28,931 nt of DNA from Treponema sp. (GTDB lineage Bacteria; Spirochaetota; Spirochaetia; Treponematales; Treponemataceae): the NCBI GenBank assembly GCA_016296205.1, contig JAEDJS010000021.1:1-28931 (forward strand). Direction: 5' to 3'. A program made the position numbers and the translations under genes. Positions 28,925-28,931 of the stretch are shown one piece after another; position 1 is the first letter of the stretch, and the number at the start of each line of letters is the position of its first letter. Below the pieces are notes generated by a model, which was given only the letters and a program-made list of their open reading frames with translations, was not told the origin of the DNA and ran no database searches.

Positions 28925-28931
28925 TATTTTT

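Overview
The window looks like chromosomal DNA of a host-associated spirochaete, most likely a gut or rumen Treponema. The case rests on AT-rich, densely packed housekeeping genes, a short alanyl-tRNA synthetase without its C-terminal domain, a DUF4954 protein, a CBS-containing family II pyrophosphatase, a TPR lipoprotein behind nusB, and a mosaic iron-sulfur/hydrogenase-like EAL protein. The assignment comes from protein content read by eye; no database search was run. No prophage, insertion sequence, transposase or CRISPR array is visible.

Left edge (1-600): the first codons of a gene running off the left end, about 220 bp of repeats (a 23-bp tandem repeat, then hairpins of the TGTCATTCCGGA type), an untracked 45-residue single-pass membrane protein on the minus strand, and tRNA-Thr(CGU). 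Plus strand 593-7462: alaS, a SurA/PrsA-like periplasmic foldase, nusB, a TTG-started TPR lipoprotein, groES with a strong terminator, and a primary-like sigma factor preceded by a good sigma-54 (-24/-12) match. Minus strand 14000-7436: dnaE, yggT and recG as one probable operon; recG ends inside the 3' end of the sigma factor gene.

Centre (14001-16915): an intergenic region with three 18-bp direct repeats, then an 873-residue signalling protein. It joins two 4Fe-4S ferredoxin motifs, an [FeFe]-hydrogenase-like domain, a further Fe-S domain, a degenerate GGDEF and an intact-looking EAL phosphodiesterase. This is the most unusual gene in the window. Minus strand 19421-16917: ppaC, a membrane-anchored or exported barnase-type ribonuclease and a barstar inhibitor, probably one transcript. 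Next come tRNA-Asn(GUU) with its own promoter and terminator (minus) and 5-formyltetrahydrofolate cyclo-ligase (plus).

Right part (20314-28931): an exported M16-like protein without the HxxEH zinc motif on the minus strand, divergent from a DUF4954 - leuA pair. gltX follows with its own consensus promoter and ends at a long inverted repeat that can act as a terminator. Functionally most of the window is translation (alaS, gltX, two tRNAs), replication and repair (dnaE, recG), transcription (nusB, sigma factor) and envelope or protein folding. The accessory interest lies in the c-di-GMP sensor, the RNase/inhibitor pair, the sigma-54 site and the inactive-looking M16 protein.
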